Assembly (NCBI GenBank): GCA_002778195.1
Contig: PCDI01000008.1
Span: 1,541,510 to 1,605,509 of the forward strand
Length of the DNA: 64,000 nucleotides
Source: Raffaelea ambrosiae
Taxonomy: Eukaryota; Ascomycota; Sordariomycetes; Ophiostomatales; Ophiostomataceae
Direction: 5' to 3'
Of the stretch, positions 32,686 through 45,100 are shown piece after piece; position 1 is the first letter of the stretch; each line of letters starts with the position of its first letter. The translations under genes were made by a program, and so were the position numbers. Under the pieces are notes generated by a model, which was not told where the DNA came from, made no database searches, and saw only the letters and a program-made list of their open reading frames with translations.

Positions 32686-34906
32686 ATGGTTGTCTGTAAA
32701 TTTTGGTTGCAGGGAAACTGCAGATACGGAGGCAAGAGATTCATTGTCACAATTTTCTTTCTATGGCCATCGCTAACTGCTGACCTCGGGTAGATTCTTG
32801 CAAGTTCGAGCATCCTGTCGCGAACAGCAATCGATTCGGCGTATTTGGGGGGCCATCAGGAGGGTCTGCTTCTGTCGCCGCGACCTCAAAAGACCCAGGT
32901 TTGTTCGATTCTGACTGATGCAAGTCCAGAAGCCCAGAGTTTGTGTTGACCCCTTGGCGCGCTATGCTCTAGGCAGCACCTACAACATTACCGAGAGCAA
33001 CATTGTCAAAGATCTTACTGAAGATAAACCGCAATGGATTTTCTCTTCGTATGCACCAGGCCGGAACGCACCGGGTCAGCTTTTTGGAGGACCCCAGACA
33101 GAGCAAAGCTTTGAGGAGCTCCGGCTCCATTTCTGGCAAGCTTCTTCTTCTAGGAACCAGCAGGCTGCGGTCAGTTCATCTTCCCTCCCCTTTCCCGTCT
33201 TCGATTCCAAGTTTCTGAGGCAACCAAGCTTGCTCAGACCCGTGAATTGCAATACGCTGACAGCTATATTGGAACAGGCAAACGACCTTGACAGCCTCTA
33301 CCGCCAGACGGAGCAACAGATACAAAATGCAGTGAAGAGTCCTGGCGAGGCCTTGCGATACGTTTTGAGTGCCGAATCCCAACACCCGAACCGAGTCGAC
33401 ATTTGCAAGAGAAATTCTCTCTCCACCACAACTGGTGAGTTTTCTCAAGGCAGAAGTCGGATGGGCCAAACACAAATGGCATTTGGAGTTACGGGCACTA
33501 CAATCAAAGCCGGTCCATTTACACAAGCGGAACCAACAGCCTTTGGCGCTCTCTCTGCGGCTCCCTCCGCGGCCCCCTTTGTACAACCTGCTTTTGGTCA
33601 GCATTCGTTTGCGAAACCCGCATTCGGAGCACCGTCGTTCGGACAGCCTGCCTTAAAGCCACAGGTCTTGAGCCAAGCCTCGGCAAGTCAGTCTGCATTC
33701 GGGCAGGCCGCCTTTGGCCAGCCGTCGTTTGGTCAGCCTGCTTTTGGCCAACCCGCCTTTGGAAAACCGGCCGCACCTAACACCACGAGCGTATCCCCTG
33801 CATTTGGGCAGCAGACACAGCTAGGTGGTGGATCCGCTTTTGGACAGCCATCCTCGTTAGGGCAAAAGTCAAGCGCGTTTGGTGCACCATCTTTCGGGCA
33901 ATTAGCAGGTGGATTCTCCAAGTTTGCACGGCCCGCTGGCAACCAGACAAGTGCATTCGGACAGTCTCAGGTAAACGGAACTGGCGCTTTTGCACAGGTG
34001 TCGCAAAGTGCTGTGGGCACAACGTTTGGGCAACCCTCAGGTATGGCATCGGGACTATCGCCATTCGCCACTGCTGGCACGACGACGGCGAGCCCATTCT
34101 CGAAACTGGACAACTCAAGCGCTACCACCAGTACCCAAACCGCGTTTGGCAAGACTACGGATGCCAACGCCAACGGAAGTCCATTTGGGGCGTCTACCCG
34201 GACTGGTGTATTCGGGAAGCCTGCTGTCCCATCGAATCCTTTTACCCAGAATTCAGCCAATGCAACGCCGAATGCCTTCAGTCAACACCAACCAGCACAA
34301 AATCCTTTTGGAACGCCCGGAAGTTCCCAAGCCGCAAGTACCGCACTGGGTGGTGGTACAGCGGCATCCGCTGGTGGCCAGTCGCTTGCTATTGCGCCAG
34401 CTCTTCCGAACCCATTTCAGACAATGCAAACCAAGGGAACATTTGGCCAACCAAGCACAGCAAACGTATTTGGTAAACAGAGCATTCCCACGTCCGCCCA
34501 AATTGGCGCCCAGGCTGGCGCCAACTCACTGTTTTCGGGACACGACGCCGTCTCAAAAGCGGCGAATGAAGCATCCCAGCAAGCTGACGGCCATCCGGCC
34601 ATTGATTCTTATGCATCCCGTGATTCAGCGGGGCGTCTGGTCATTTTTAAGGGCAAGCGTGTGGTGTATCAGCAGGCACAGGACGGCAAGGAATTACCGG
34701 TTTTTAACAGGCCAGACGGCAAAACTGCGAGAATTTGGTTTCCTAATGGACCACCCCCACCCAACAAAGACACAGAGGTTGACAGCGACACTTACACTGC
34801 TGGCATCAAAGCACAGTATGAGGCCTTTACAAGAACAAGCAGATTTGAGGGTGGTTTAATACCGGAGCTGCCACCAAAACGAGACTGGTGCCTATGGGAT
34901 TTTTAA
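32686..34906 (+). CDS. Nup42-like FG nucleoporin with CCCH zinc finger
   Basis: Exon 1 is 32686-32731, exon 2 is 32794-32898, and exon 3 runs from 32940 or 32973 to 34906, giving about 705 or 694 aa. A CCCH finger lies at the very start: Cys4, Cys12, Cys18 and His22, reading CKFWLQGNCRYG|DSCKFEH. Intron 1 starts with GC, not GT, and has a good GCTAAC branch and TAG acceptor; without it the fourth ligand set is lost. After that, IVKDLTEDKPQW and YAPGRNAPGQLFGGPQ match the Nup42/Amo1 family. The middle is a phenylalanine-glycine domain with tens of AFG and FGQ repeats. The C-terminus, GKRVVYQQAQDGKELPV and IWFPNGPPP, is the Gle1-binding end. The protein should sit on the cytoplasmic face of nuclear pores and aid mRNA export. 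The second intron's end is uncertain. Confidence 0.82.
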
Positions 34907-35336
34907 ACTGACCTCCACTTCCGGATCCTGTTCCATGTATGATAGTAGCAGTGCAATATCTGTTTGCCTGCTCGCCATCTTTGGCTAGCTGATAAGACGC
35001 TTGAAGCACGGGCTGAAGCATAGGACTGTAACGTAGATGAGTGTATTTATGGGTGGCGTTAGGAGTAGTTACTGGATAGCATCCTAACACAAGGCTGTGC
35101 CCTGCTGGAATCCCCTGGTACCATACTACAAGTAGTTGGCTGGCCGGCTGCCCGCCTGCCGATTGAGTCATTGTCTACTTTTTTTCTCCGTAAAAAGTGG
35201 GGCGGAACAGAGAAGACACAAAACCTACACCTTCTCGGCGGTATCAAATATACTCTCTAGTCTTGAGATCCGTTCTAGACCAGCAACAGCACCGAAGAAC
35301 AACAAAGGGCATTTTCTGCGGCACCCAAATTCACAG
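34907..35336. other. Intergenic region
   Basis: 430 bp between the nucleoporin stop and the CUE-protein start in the same orientation. An open frame extends upstream of the chosen ATG from about 35136 but lacks an ATG-led, family-like N-terminus. Confidence 0.4.
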
Positions 35337-37389
35337 ATGGCACTGTCACTCCCCCCCTTCGCGCTTTTCCCTGCACCAGCAGCTTGGCAAGACCTTGTTA
35401 GTACGGCGGAATGGACAACGTACCTGGAGTCGTCGCTCTTCCTGGCCAGGGCATACCTGTCCGCTTCCGATACAGAGTTTGAGACAGCAGTTTTAAGCGA
35501 CGAGAGTTTGTTTCGGTTTTTACTTTCTGCTGTCCGTTGGCTACCAGCTGCCGGGTCGCCAAGTGAGCCGTTGACACTGGAGCTGAAGCAGAGCTGCTTT
35601 TTTCTGGCTGTGCGAGGGCTCAAGATGGAACATGGTCCCGAGACAATTCTCACATGGGGGTTTTTGTCAGATTTGTGCCGGGTGTACGGTAAACGAAGAA
35701 TGGGGCAATTGCTTTCAGAGTTATCCGCTCCTTCATCCAGTCTAGCAGAAGCCTCGTTGTCCGGCTTGAAAAAATATTTGGCCAGGACTTTAGACAGCGG
35801 CTTGGATGGAGATTTGAAAGGTGCTGAAGAACGACTGAGACGACTCAATTATTTGATCGGCTCCTGGCCAACAGCAGCGGCTCTTTTTCTAGCTGGAAGT
35901 GACTACCTCGATGCGTTGATCAGTTGCTTCAAAATCATGAACCCGCCGCTTCGAAAATGCATCATCACGAATACATATCTCTGCCTTTTGGGCTTGACTG
36001 AAGGCAGGCCACCGAAGCTGTCTCAGATAACTGATGTTCTCTACTCGCTCCACAGCGCAGCACAGGATCATAAGGCCGGACCGTTAAGCCAAAACGACTC
36101 CCTGGTGGTTGAGCTTGTCACTGTGACGCCGATCCTCCAGCAGATACAGCGCCGAGCAGAGATTCTGTCTGCTCCCTCGAATACGAGATTGGAGAGTGCG
36201 TTAAAAGGTCTCGCCCAGTTTCGGCGAGGTTGCAGGAAACCTTCTGTTCCACACAAGCGGACCAAACAAAACTCGAGCAAGGGCAAGGCCGCTGTTTCAT
36301 CCTGGCCACGAGATTCATTACAGCATCTCCATGTGCATCAGTGGAGTCAAATTTCTCAAATTCAGGACCTGTTTCCAGATCTCGGTTCTGCATTTGTAGC
36401 AAAATTACTGGACGAGTATGGCGATGACCAAGAAAAAGTTGTTGCGCATCTCTTAGAGAACGATATTCCGGGAGCTCTGCAAAGTGTCGACCGCACTGAA
36501 AATCTGTAAGACGATTCTACAAATACCGCTCCTTGTTGTCTGGAACAAAGTGCTAACCAACACGAAAAGCAAACGCGGCCTTGGAAAGGATCCTCGTCAT
36601 AATGATATCGCCCCCCAACCTAAGCCTCCTCTCATACCGGAGCATATGGACACTCTTGATCAAGATCGGCTAGAATCTCTAGCTTTGGATACGTCAAAAT
36701 TACACTTTGGGAAACGGGAGTCTACAGTCACAGCAAACGATGTGTTGAGCGATCGTTCTGCGGCCCCAACAAAAGCCTCTATACTCTCCGCTTTGGCTGC
36801 CTTCGATTCAGATGACGATGAACGTGATGATACCTACGATGCGGCCGATATCGGCGGAGCGGTGGATGACGGCGCCGGCGTTGACGAGGACCTGCCCGAC
36901 GCAGCTGAAGAAGCACTTTTTCGAGCATACCAAGCAAGGCCAGAGTTACTTGGCCGTGATTCTGGCACGAGACAAAGCCAAGATAGAGCCCAGCTGCGAG
37001 ATGAAACAGGCATGACGCACGAGGCTATTGAAGGCTGGGGTCTTATGCTTGCTCGCAACCCACAACAGAGAAGGAGACTTGAGGCAAAGTTCAGCACTTT
37101 TAGCGGCGCACAGACAGAACTTGTAACCACATCCTGGAGAGCTAATGGCGACGACGGATCCGGGACAGACAGGACTGCACACGTACGGGGGGGAAACAAT
37201 GGAATACGGAGAGGACCAAGACGTGAAGGTAGAGGCAACAACAGAGGTGGAAATGTGGCAGGCCCGTCCGGAGACCGGGAAACGGATAATGCAAGGCGGC
37301 GGAAAGAGGCTAGCAAAGCAAGCCGGGCAAACCATAATCGCAGGGACCAGAGAGCCAGGAAGATGGCAAAAGGGGGCTTTCCAGGCTGA
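35337..37389 (+). CDS. CUE-domain protein (Cue3/ASCC2-like)
   Basis: Two exons (35337-36505, 36570-37389) encode 662 aa. The CUE ubiquitin-binding domain reads QISQIQDLFPDLG and FVAKLLDEYGDDQEKVVAHLL at about residues 340-380. Downstream, an acidic stretch (DSDDDERDDTYDAADIGG) and an R/G-rich basic tail ending in RKMAKGGFPG are the ASCC2/Cue3 hallmarks. In yeast and humans this protein belongs to the ribosome quality-control trigger complex that reads ubiquitin on stalled ribosomes. The N-terminal half is a helical region without cysteine-rich motifs. The 64-nt intron has a GCTAAC branch site and joins LRT... to KRGLGKD. I chose the ATG before MALSLPPF because upstream in-frame sequence is unlike family members. 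Confidence 0.85.
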
Positions 37390-37473
37390 GGCAACTTGGA
37401 GAAATCCCTGTGCAATTGGTATCATTATATGTAGACTAATGGTCTGCCAGCCTCGAAAGGACTAGGAACAAAG

Positions 37474-40400
37474 CTACCATGAATTTACACTTTTTGGGCA
37501 GACCGGGCACCCACCAGTAAACCGGTCCTTCAGCAGTCTGGCATGGGTAGTTTTGGTTCCTGTAATGTGCCTCCTTGATCTCACCCCGCTGTCCATTCCC
37601 AAGCCCATGCTCTGCAGAACCCCTGAATCCAAATTTAACAAATGTGCTAGGTGGAATACATGGCCACAGGTGAACCCAACGAGAGCTTCAGCATCCCACT
37701 CAGCGAATGCTTCGAAGCAGCGGGCGCAGTGACCAGGCTGCCATTTCTTGATCGAACTGAGCTTCTGCCTATGGTTATCCCGTGCAGCACAATCCTCTGT
37801 AGTAACCCGTTTCGATATTGGATCCCCAGCCGTCCCATCTGTTCCGGTTGCTGGTGATGTTTCAGTAGCCTGGTTCGCTTGTGCAGTCTCTGCCGATCCT
37901 CCTGGGTGGCCATGTGGTGGTACAACCACCTCAAACTTAATACCCCTCCGTTGGCCCTTTCGCAGCATGGCTTGGGCAGTGGAAACTTCGGTTCGAAGGA
38001 CTCTGGCCACTCCCGAGCTGATACTATACTGAATCTCGTGCTCCTTCATGATATGCTTGAGCCCGTCACGCAGACCTTCGATTTCGAGGCCTTCAGGTAT
38101 ACGCCGAACAAGAGTTATTGGGTCGATCGCCGTGCCAACCTCTTCCAAAAGGCCCCTGATGAACCGCGGCTTGTCCATGCTGTAATTTAGCAAATCTTCC
38201 CACAAGTCTGGATCATCTTGTTCCTTAGCAAAAGCTATAGCTCTGCTGACGTCGCCTAGTCGGTCAATGATGAGGAATAGGGCCCTCTTCATCTGTCCTG
38301 TTTTTGAATACAGAAACACCAATTCATCGATGTAGTTTGCCCGTTCACACTCAATCGCAGCCTGAAAGTTCAATTAGCGGAGGACGACCACAGTAGTATT
38401 TGGGTAAACAAACCTTTTCAAACGAATAAGACGTCGATGACTTGAAGAAGTCCATGAGGAGTGAGCGGTCGAACAAAGTGAAGAGGTGGACGGCCAAATC
38501 GGCAAAAGCATCAACCTGCGCTTTGCTCTCCAAGACAAGCCGATCATGAGATTCGCCTTGATGCTCGCTGACACCTGTCCCGTTCCAAAGGCCACGGAGG
38601 TAGAAAAATGTGTAGAGATTCAGTTCGTTTTCCTGAAGTTGTGTTACGACCACATCTGGCTGTACCAAGCCGTGTTGAGCCTCATCAACAAGGAGAGTGA
38701 TGGCTTCAGAAGTTGACTCTTCGAGCTCCGCAGAGGTCATCTGATCAGCAACGTCTGGAGGAACACGAAGGGTGATAAAGCTTGGGATATCGTCGATGAC
38801 GGCATCAGCAAGATGATTCTCGCGAATCGACCTGAATGCAGAGTCTGCATCCTGTAGTTTGATATAGCACTTAAGTGCTTCGCGATGTCGACCATTCGCA
38901 TCATGCAGTTTGGCAAGAGATTCTAGGACAATGCGCCAATCACGGCCCCTTTCTCCATCCTCAACTGTGTCCTCTCGAACATCCCTGAAATTCAGTTGAT
39001 TCTCCAATGCAGTAACAATGGTGTTAATGTCGAACAAGTCAGTGGGCCATCTGTCGAGCAATTCTCGAAAACGAGGCTTGTCTGTCTTGAGGTAATGACC
39101 AAGCACAACCTCGTAAATGGTTCGCGGTATTGGAGGGGTTAATGGCTCTGTCGGGATGAAGTTGGTGATCTCGTCAAACTTGTCCGCCCCGGCAAAAGTC
39201 CAGATCCATTTCTCCCACCGGTCAGATGTGCGCAAAACTTTGCCCGCAACTTCACCAGCTCGTTCCCAGTTCCCGGTGTCGACTATCTCGTTGATCCAAA
39301 GCTCCCCTATTCGACGTTTCTCCGTTTCTGCGGGGGAGTTGAGATATCCGTTGAGAGCATCGGCAAAGGCATCTTCAAAATATACGTCTGGATTGTTCGC
39401 ACGCCCAACCTCGGACATCCCGGCAGTGGGCTCCGGTAGCAGATCGGCTGTCGAAAATATCCCAGGGTTCTCATCAATCAGTTCCCATGCCCTCTGGTGT
39501 TGCTCATGATCCAGTAGCCACGACAAGTGGTCCACAAGGTCTCGCTTCGTGGCCAGTATGCAGTCGTAAGGACTTTGGACAAAAATTTTCACGCCTGCTT
39601 TAGTCATTGGCAGAGGGGCTTTCTGACTCAAAGCCAATGGCGACCTTGCAACACTTGCGGTATTGGTACCCCTTGAGCTTGAAACGCCATCGTTGCTGCT
39701 TTTGCTCTTGATGCTTGCACTAGAACTGAATAGAGCTTTTGTATTGATCGCTGCATTCCACATGTCCGCGCCGAATTCGGCGATAGCTTCAAGAGTTCCT
39801 TTGGAAGAAACGGCAGCTGCGGCAGCCGTCTGTGCAGGAAGAACACCCAAGTGATAATCAACAACGGACAGTCGTTCGAAACGGCTGACACTGAGGACAT
39901 CCTTATCCACTTCGGCTTGAGTTGTGAGATCAATTAGGCGAAGCTCAGGTGGCTGGTTGTTTTGGCGACGCCGGATGCCACCAGCAGGATCTTCTGGATG
40001 TGACTCTCTCGACAGGTTTGGGTTGTGCACCTCGACAGTGTCCCCCCTGTTCTGGTTTGATTCTGGAAGACAGTAGGCCAGGACCAACAAGAGATTTCGT
40101 GTGTATAGAGAAATGCCGGATATGATACAATCCATGCGCAGACTATAGCGTGTCAGTAACGTGATCTTCTCCCAGGGCTGTGCATGAGAGCCGCAGCAGA
40201 ATACGCAATGGGACCAGGACCTGGATATGATGCTTACATCTTGACAATTTCTGGATGGCCAATGGGACGTCCACCAGCATGGTCTTCAGCCCCTATGCGG
40301 CCGTGATGAACGTGGATGATCCAAATTGTGCTACCCCAGCCCACTAACAGCCTCTCAGTGGATTTTCTCGTGAATGCTTGCTTTGTAGCGAGCAGATCTG

Positions 40401-41892
40401 TAGCCGGAGGAGAAATAGGATTCCGCTGAGAGGCAGTGTCGTCGACATCCAATGTCTGTTCATCTACCCACTCAGCTCTTCCTTTCCAAACACTCGCCAT
40501 CGCATCCCATTCGTCAGATTGTGGCCGATCAATGTGGCCTATGCGCTTCCAGGCGCTTTCGGTATCTGCACTTTCAAGACCAATTCTTGTCCGCATGATT
40601 TTGATGCCGTGCTCATTGAGCCACACAACGTACTTTCCAGACAAGGACCATTTTATGGTGCCTATGGTTCCCTCACCAGAATGGAGAACCGTGTCCTTGC
40701 CGGTATTGTTCCCGAGACCCATGCTGCCTAGCCAACCGGACGCGGTCGCAGAGGCAGTTCCAACCGTTGTGGATGTACTCCTTCCGGATTGGCCGCCAAC
40801 AGTCAACACAAGACCTCCAGCCAACCCACCGCTAAGGTAGGTTCGGTCATTTCGGTATTCTGGCGAGAGGGCTACTGTCTGAACTGGCCGCCCAAAGCTT
40901 CGTAGCTGTACATCTTTTACATCGACGAGGGACTGAATACAAACATTTCCATCTGTAGATGCGGTTGCGATGTAGATATTATTCGACGGAATATTCAGAA
41001 TGGTCGGGAGTTCCTTGGCTTTTTTGGGCGAGGCTTGCTTCGATGATTCTGGGTGTCGTGACGCTGGACGCGACTTGTTTGCCGCACTCTCAGCTACAAT
41101 TTTGCTGAGTTGCTCGGCTTTCAAATCAGGCAGGGGGGGAGGATAGGGTGATATGGAAATAGCGGTGACTGAAGCCGAGTGTGCGTGGTAGACCCGGAGA
41201 GGATGAAATGTCGGAAGTTGAAATACATGCTAAGGACCAAGTCAGTGTACACTCGAAAATGTCGTCCAGTACTATCCAGACGGGTAGCCTTCTTACAATA
41301 TTGCCGTTGTGCGTGCCGACAATCTAAAGATACAGCAGTTAGCCAGGTATTGCATATGACATCCAAGTAAGATGCTGAGGATCAGCTTTGGCCAAACCAT
41401 TTTATCTCCCGCGACTAGAAACGCGCTGGTTGCATCCCCGTTGCGGTAAACTGCTGCCAAATTCGGCGTGAGTCGCGCGTATTTCAAGCGAGGCTCATCG
41501 TCGCCTTCATCATCCTCGTCGTCTTCTTCTTCTCCATCCTCTTCATCCTCGTCGTCAACGCTCTCGTCATCGTCTATTTCTGAGTCATTGCCGTCCCCAG
41601 TATTGGACGTATCAGCGACGCGACGCCCGGTCCTTCCTACCCCTTTATTATTCAGAGTCTGAGCCCTGCCGGTGATTCTATTGTCGAGATCGGGGTTGAG
41701 TTCATCGCTGGTAGATGCTGTATCTGCCGAGACACCAGCAGTGCTGTCAGCCATTTGGCCATTCACCTGCTCCTTAGCGGGTATTAGTGCCGTGTTTATC
41801 TGCTGGGAGATGTCTGCGGTGACAGTGCTCACTAGGACCTCCTCTTGCGAAATCCTGTTGTGCCTGTCTAGTGCAGGTAGTGATTTTGGCAT
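37474..41892 (-). CDS. VPS41: Vps41, HOPS complex subunit
   Basis: Five exons on the minus strand (41892-41398, 41323-41297, 41229-40238, 40142-38414, 38361-37474) give 1376 aa. The acidic N-terminal stretch precedes PRLKYARLTPNL, the start of the WD40/beta-propeller. Exon 2 is a 27-nt microexon (IVGTHNGNI) that completes the first blade; exon 3 continues HVFQLPTFHPLRVYHAHS. The clathrin-heavy-chain-like solenoid fills the middle. The C-terminus is a RING-H2 finger: CARCFEAF, CGHVFHLAHLL, CPVC. Vps41 joins vacuole-specific HOPS, binds Ypt7/Rab7 and tethers late endosomes and AP-3 vesicles. Junctions such as K|AAIECERANYID preserve the family alignment. Stop is 84 bp from the convergent CUE gene; the start shares a promoter with APC1. 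Confidence 0.93.
41297..41323 (-). other. 27-nt microexon of VPS41
   Basis: Nine codons (IVGTHNGNI) flanked by TTTAG and GTAAGA. It is phase 0 on both sides, so skipping it would delete part of a propeller blade without shifting frame. Confidence 0.8.
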
Positions 41893-42141
41893 AGAGGCAG
41901 CTGCGGTAGCTCTATGGTCATTTTACTGCTTCCTTGATTGGAATATCTGTAACTAAGCGAGGTTCTTTTACCCAAGGTCGATTCTAGGCTATTTTAGGAG
42001 CCACAAACTGTGGCGTCACACCAGCCACAGAAAGCAAGAGCGTCGCGTCACACCAAACTGGAGCGCGTTCCACTTGATTTTGCCAACCTGCGATGTACAA
42101 CGTCGTGCTTGCCCGGCAGTCACAATTTATGACAGGCCCCA
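41893..42141. promoter_or_regulatory. Shared divergent promoter, VPS41 / APC1
   Basis: 249 bp separate the start codons. Two near-copies of a GCGTCACACCA sequence lie at about 42011-42021 and 42045-42055, which could be sites serving either gene. Confidence 0.55.
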
Positions 42142-45100
42142 ATGGCTTTTCTAACCTCTCTCGGCGTGCATGAGCCGACAGGCCTTAGATTTGCCGTTGA
42201 CGAAAAAATTCTACCTCCCAACCCTACCCCAGACTTGTATCGATGGAGTACATTCGCCGACGATGATAGCGAAGACGAGCTTTTCACAACACAAGACTGC
42301 GTCATCTGGTCTCGCGGTGGAGAAATCGGGAGGTGTTTGAAGTTTGATACAGAGAACGAGTCCATATTGACGGCACTGATCACCTACTTCCCTTCTAGCG
42401 AGGACGATACAAACGACAGGCCATCGCCTTCGAACCCGCGGGAGAAACAGATACCGCGCCTGGCGAAGTCTCTAGTTGTATTTTTGCGGACCCAGGCGCA
42501 TATATACTCTTTTTCGGGAGGGAGCAATGCAGTCCATATTCCCTTTGAGGTTGAATCTGTGTGTGCAGCCCCTTGTGGTGTCATCATCCAGAGAAAATCA
42601 AAATGGGATACGACTACCTCTGTCGCACTCAAGTTTCCTCGCGTCCCGCCCAATTCGTTCATTTTGTCACAGACGCTGCCGGCATCGAACCGGGATTCCA
42701 ACCAATCATTTTCGACTGCTAGTCTTGGGCGACCGAAACGGCTTCCTTCGAGTCTCAACACAACTATCCATACAGCGGTGGAGACACCAGCAAAGAACAG
42801 CATCAACGGTTGGCCGCGCTTGCTGTGCCTGACCGATCCAATGCTGGATTTGGGGCTGGTTGTAAAGAGCACGAGTGGGCAAGGAAAGAAAACCATCAGA
42901 TCTACGAATATACCTTCTAGGACCAACTTTCTGGACCCTGCCGAAGAGATTCTCCATGTCGAGTCTGTTAGCTGCAGCTGGCCGACTGCCTCGGATGATT
43001 TAGACGACGCCCTCATATTGGCAGTGACAGTGAACCGAGAGACGAGTATGTACAGTGTGTGGAGACTGTCATATTTCCATAAAGGCGATCAACTCGCAAA
43101 CCCGGACCGGAAGTCGACCGCCAACGGTTCTCGGAGGAGGAGTTCGGTGCTACCCGGACTAACCAGTGGGGCTGCCCCCAGTGTCCGTGACAGCTTTGGT
43201 GGAAGTCTGGCTGTGAAGAAGACACGGAAGAGCGAGAAGATTGATTCGCTGGCAAAAGCATTGTCCCTTGAGCCTGACAAAGAAGCGGAGGCATCGATTC
43301 GCCAGTCTCGACGGGCCAGCTCTCTACTAGCACGTGCCGACCTCTCTGCTTCTCACGAGCGACCACCCTTCATGGACCAGACAACCACACTCGGTGGCAG
43401 ACGCTTAGATTCGTATGGAAGTCAGCGGGGCCGGTCGAGCACCAGTCTGCTGGAAGCCCCCTTTGATGGGCTGTTAGAGGACTTGGAGGGGTTTCACAGC
43501 ATGGCATTGGACGACCCTGAGATGGACTACCTGTCTAGAGAGATGACATTCGACAAGATACACAGCGTACCAATGGACACAGCAAATATACGGTATTCGC
43601 TGTCTGACACCCCTGCAAACAAATTGTGCAAAGTCTTCATTATCAGCAATGCCACCGTTGATGAACAGGGCTGCAGCCGTCTTCTCGTCTGCATCCAAGA
43701 TACTGTCGACAAACAACTCCAGGTTCTCACACTTCATGCCCAATTCCGAGAGAGAACGGCACACGTTGACCAGGGGTTATTTGTCACATGGGGCCGGCGT
43801 AAAATAGCGCCAAATGTTGCCGATTCCTGCAAGATTCATGATGGACAGCAATCCATGATTCTTGTTCTTTCAGAGGTTGGCAATGAGCAAAGGCAACTCA
43901 GTATTCAGGCTCCTTGGAGTGAACTCACAGCAGTCACCATTCCACCGTTCGCTTTGTGCAACCCAAACAACTACTCTGCAGACAAGGAGATCTTTGAAAG
44001 CCCCAAGGCTGATGTCATTAACAAGTCTATTGTCGGCCTGCGCAACGCGCGAGGTGGAGGTATCGTCGATTTGGTCGACGAAGATGGGCGTTTACATAAA
44101 GTTCGAATTCGAATCGAGCCAAAAAGCAACCGTGTGCGACAAATTTTAAGTATCCTCCGCAGCGTTCTTCCAATGCCGCTTGCCGGGGAGCTTACTGCTG
44201 GTTGGTGGCGTATTATGCAATGGCTTGGTTCTGGCACCCTGGAGGCTGAATGGACAGCAATGATGATAGAGCTGCTTGTTATTTTCATGCCTTTTCTTCG
44301 TTCTGATGGTCGACAACACGGCAGCATCGCCAACGAAAACATCTTTCATAGCCAAGAGCCAAATGAACGAACGCCGACACAGCGCTGGACAGGGCTAAAG
44401 GCTTGGGGTTGGGTGTCTGGCTCTACTTCGATTGGCGGAAGCAAGCAGCACACTGACGAGGCACTGCAGCGCGTGATTCGACTCTCAAGACGATATCTGG
44501 ATTCGGCCTTGGCTAGCCAACATGAAACCGGACTTCCAAGCCATCTCTCCAGCAAAAGCACTGTTCGGGCTATTGTCATGGCTCTCCATCTCTTCGCTGA
44601 AGAAGAAAAACTTGACCTTATGGCACCTGTCAGCATTGAGGCCTCGTCACCGGCGTTGAACGTGATGGTCTGCCAAATCACCAAATGGCTTCGCTGGCAT
44701 TCATATGTTGACAGATATATCCTGGACATCTCAGATCCTGGAATAGCGTTTGACAACTCTGGTAAGCAATTGATGTACAGATCAACGCCTGCCTGCCTTT
44801 CCAATGCTCACGACATTGCAGAAATGAACTTCACGCTACCGGAGCCTGCGAATGTCCCTTGCATGTCGGAGTGGATACGATCGCGCTTGGTCGGGCAGAA
44901 TCGTGATATGTTTATGTCTTTGAAAGATGTTTGCTGCACCGTTCCTCAAAATGGCCTTGAGGATGTTGTACAGGATGAGCTCAAGTGGCAACGCCTCATG
45001 CCTCGAACTTCAATGCTCTTGGAGTTTTTCCAAATTTCGAACCCCGGCGATTCAAGTGTCAAGGTGGTTGAGTCGTTGCACAAATGTGGATTCACCACAT

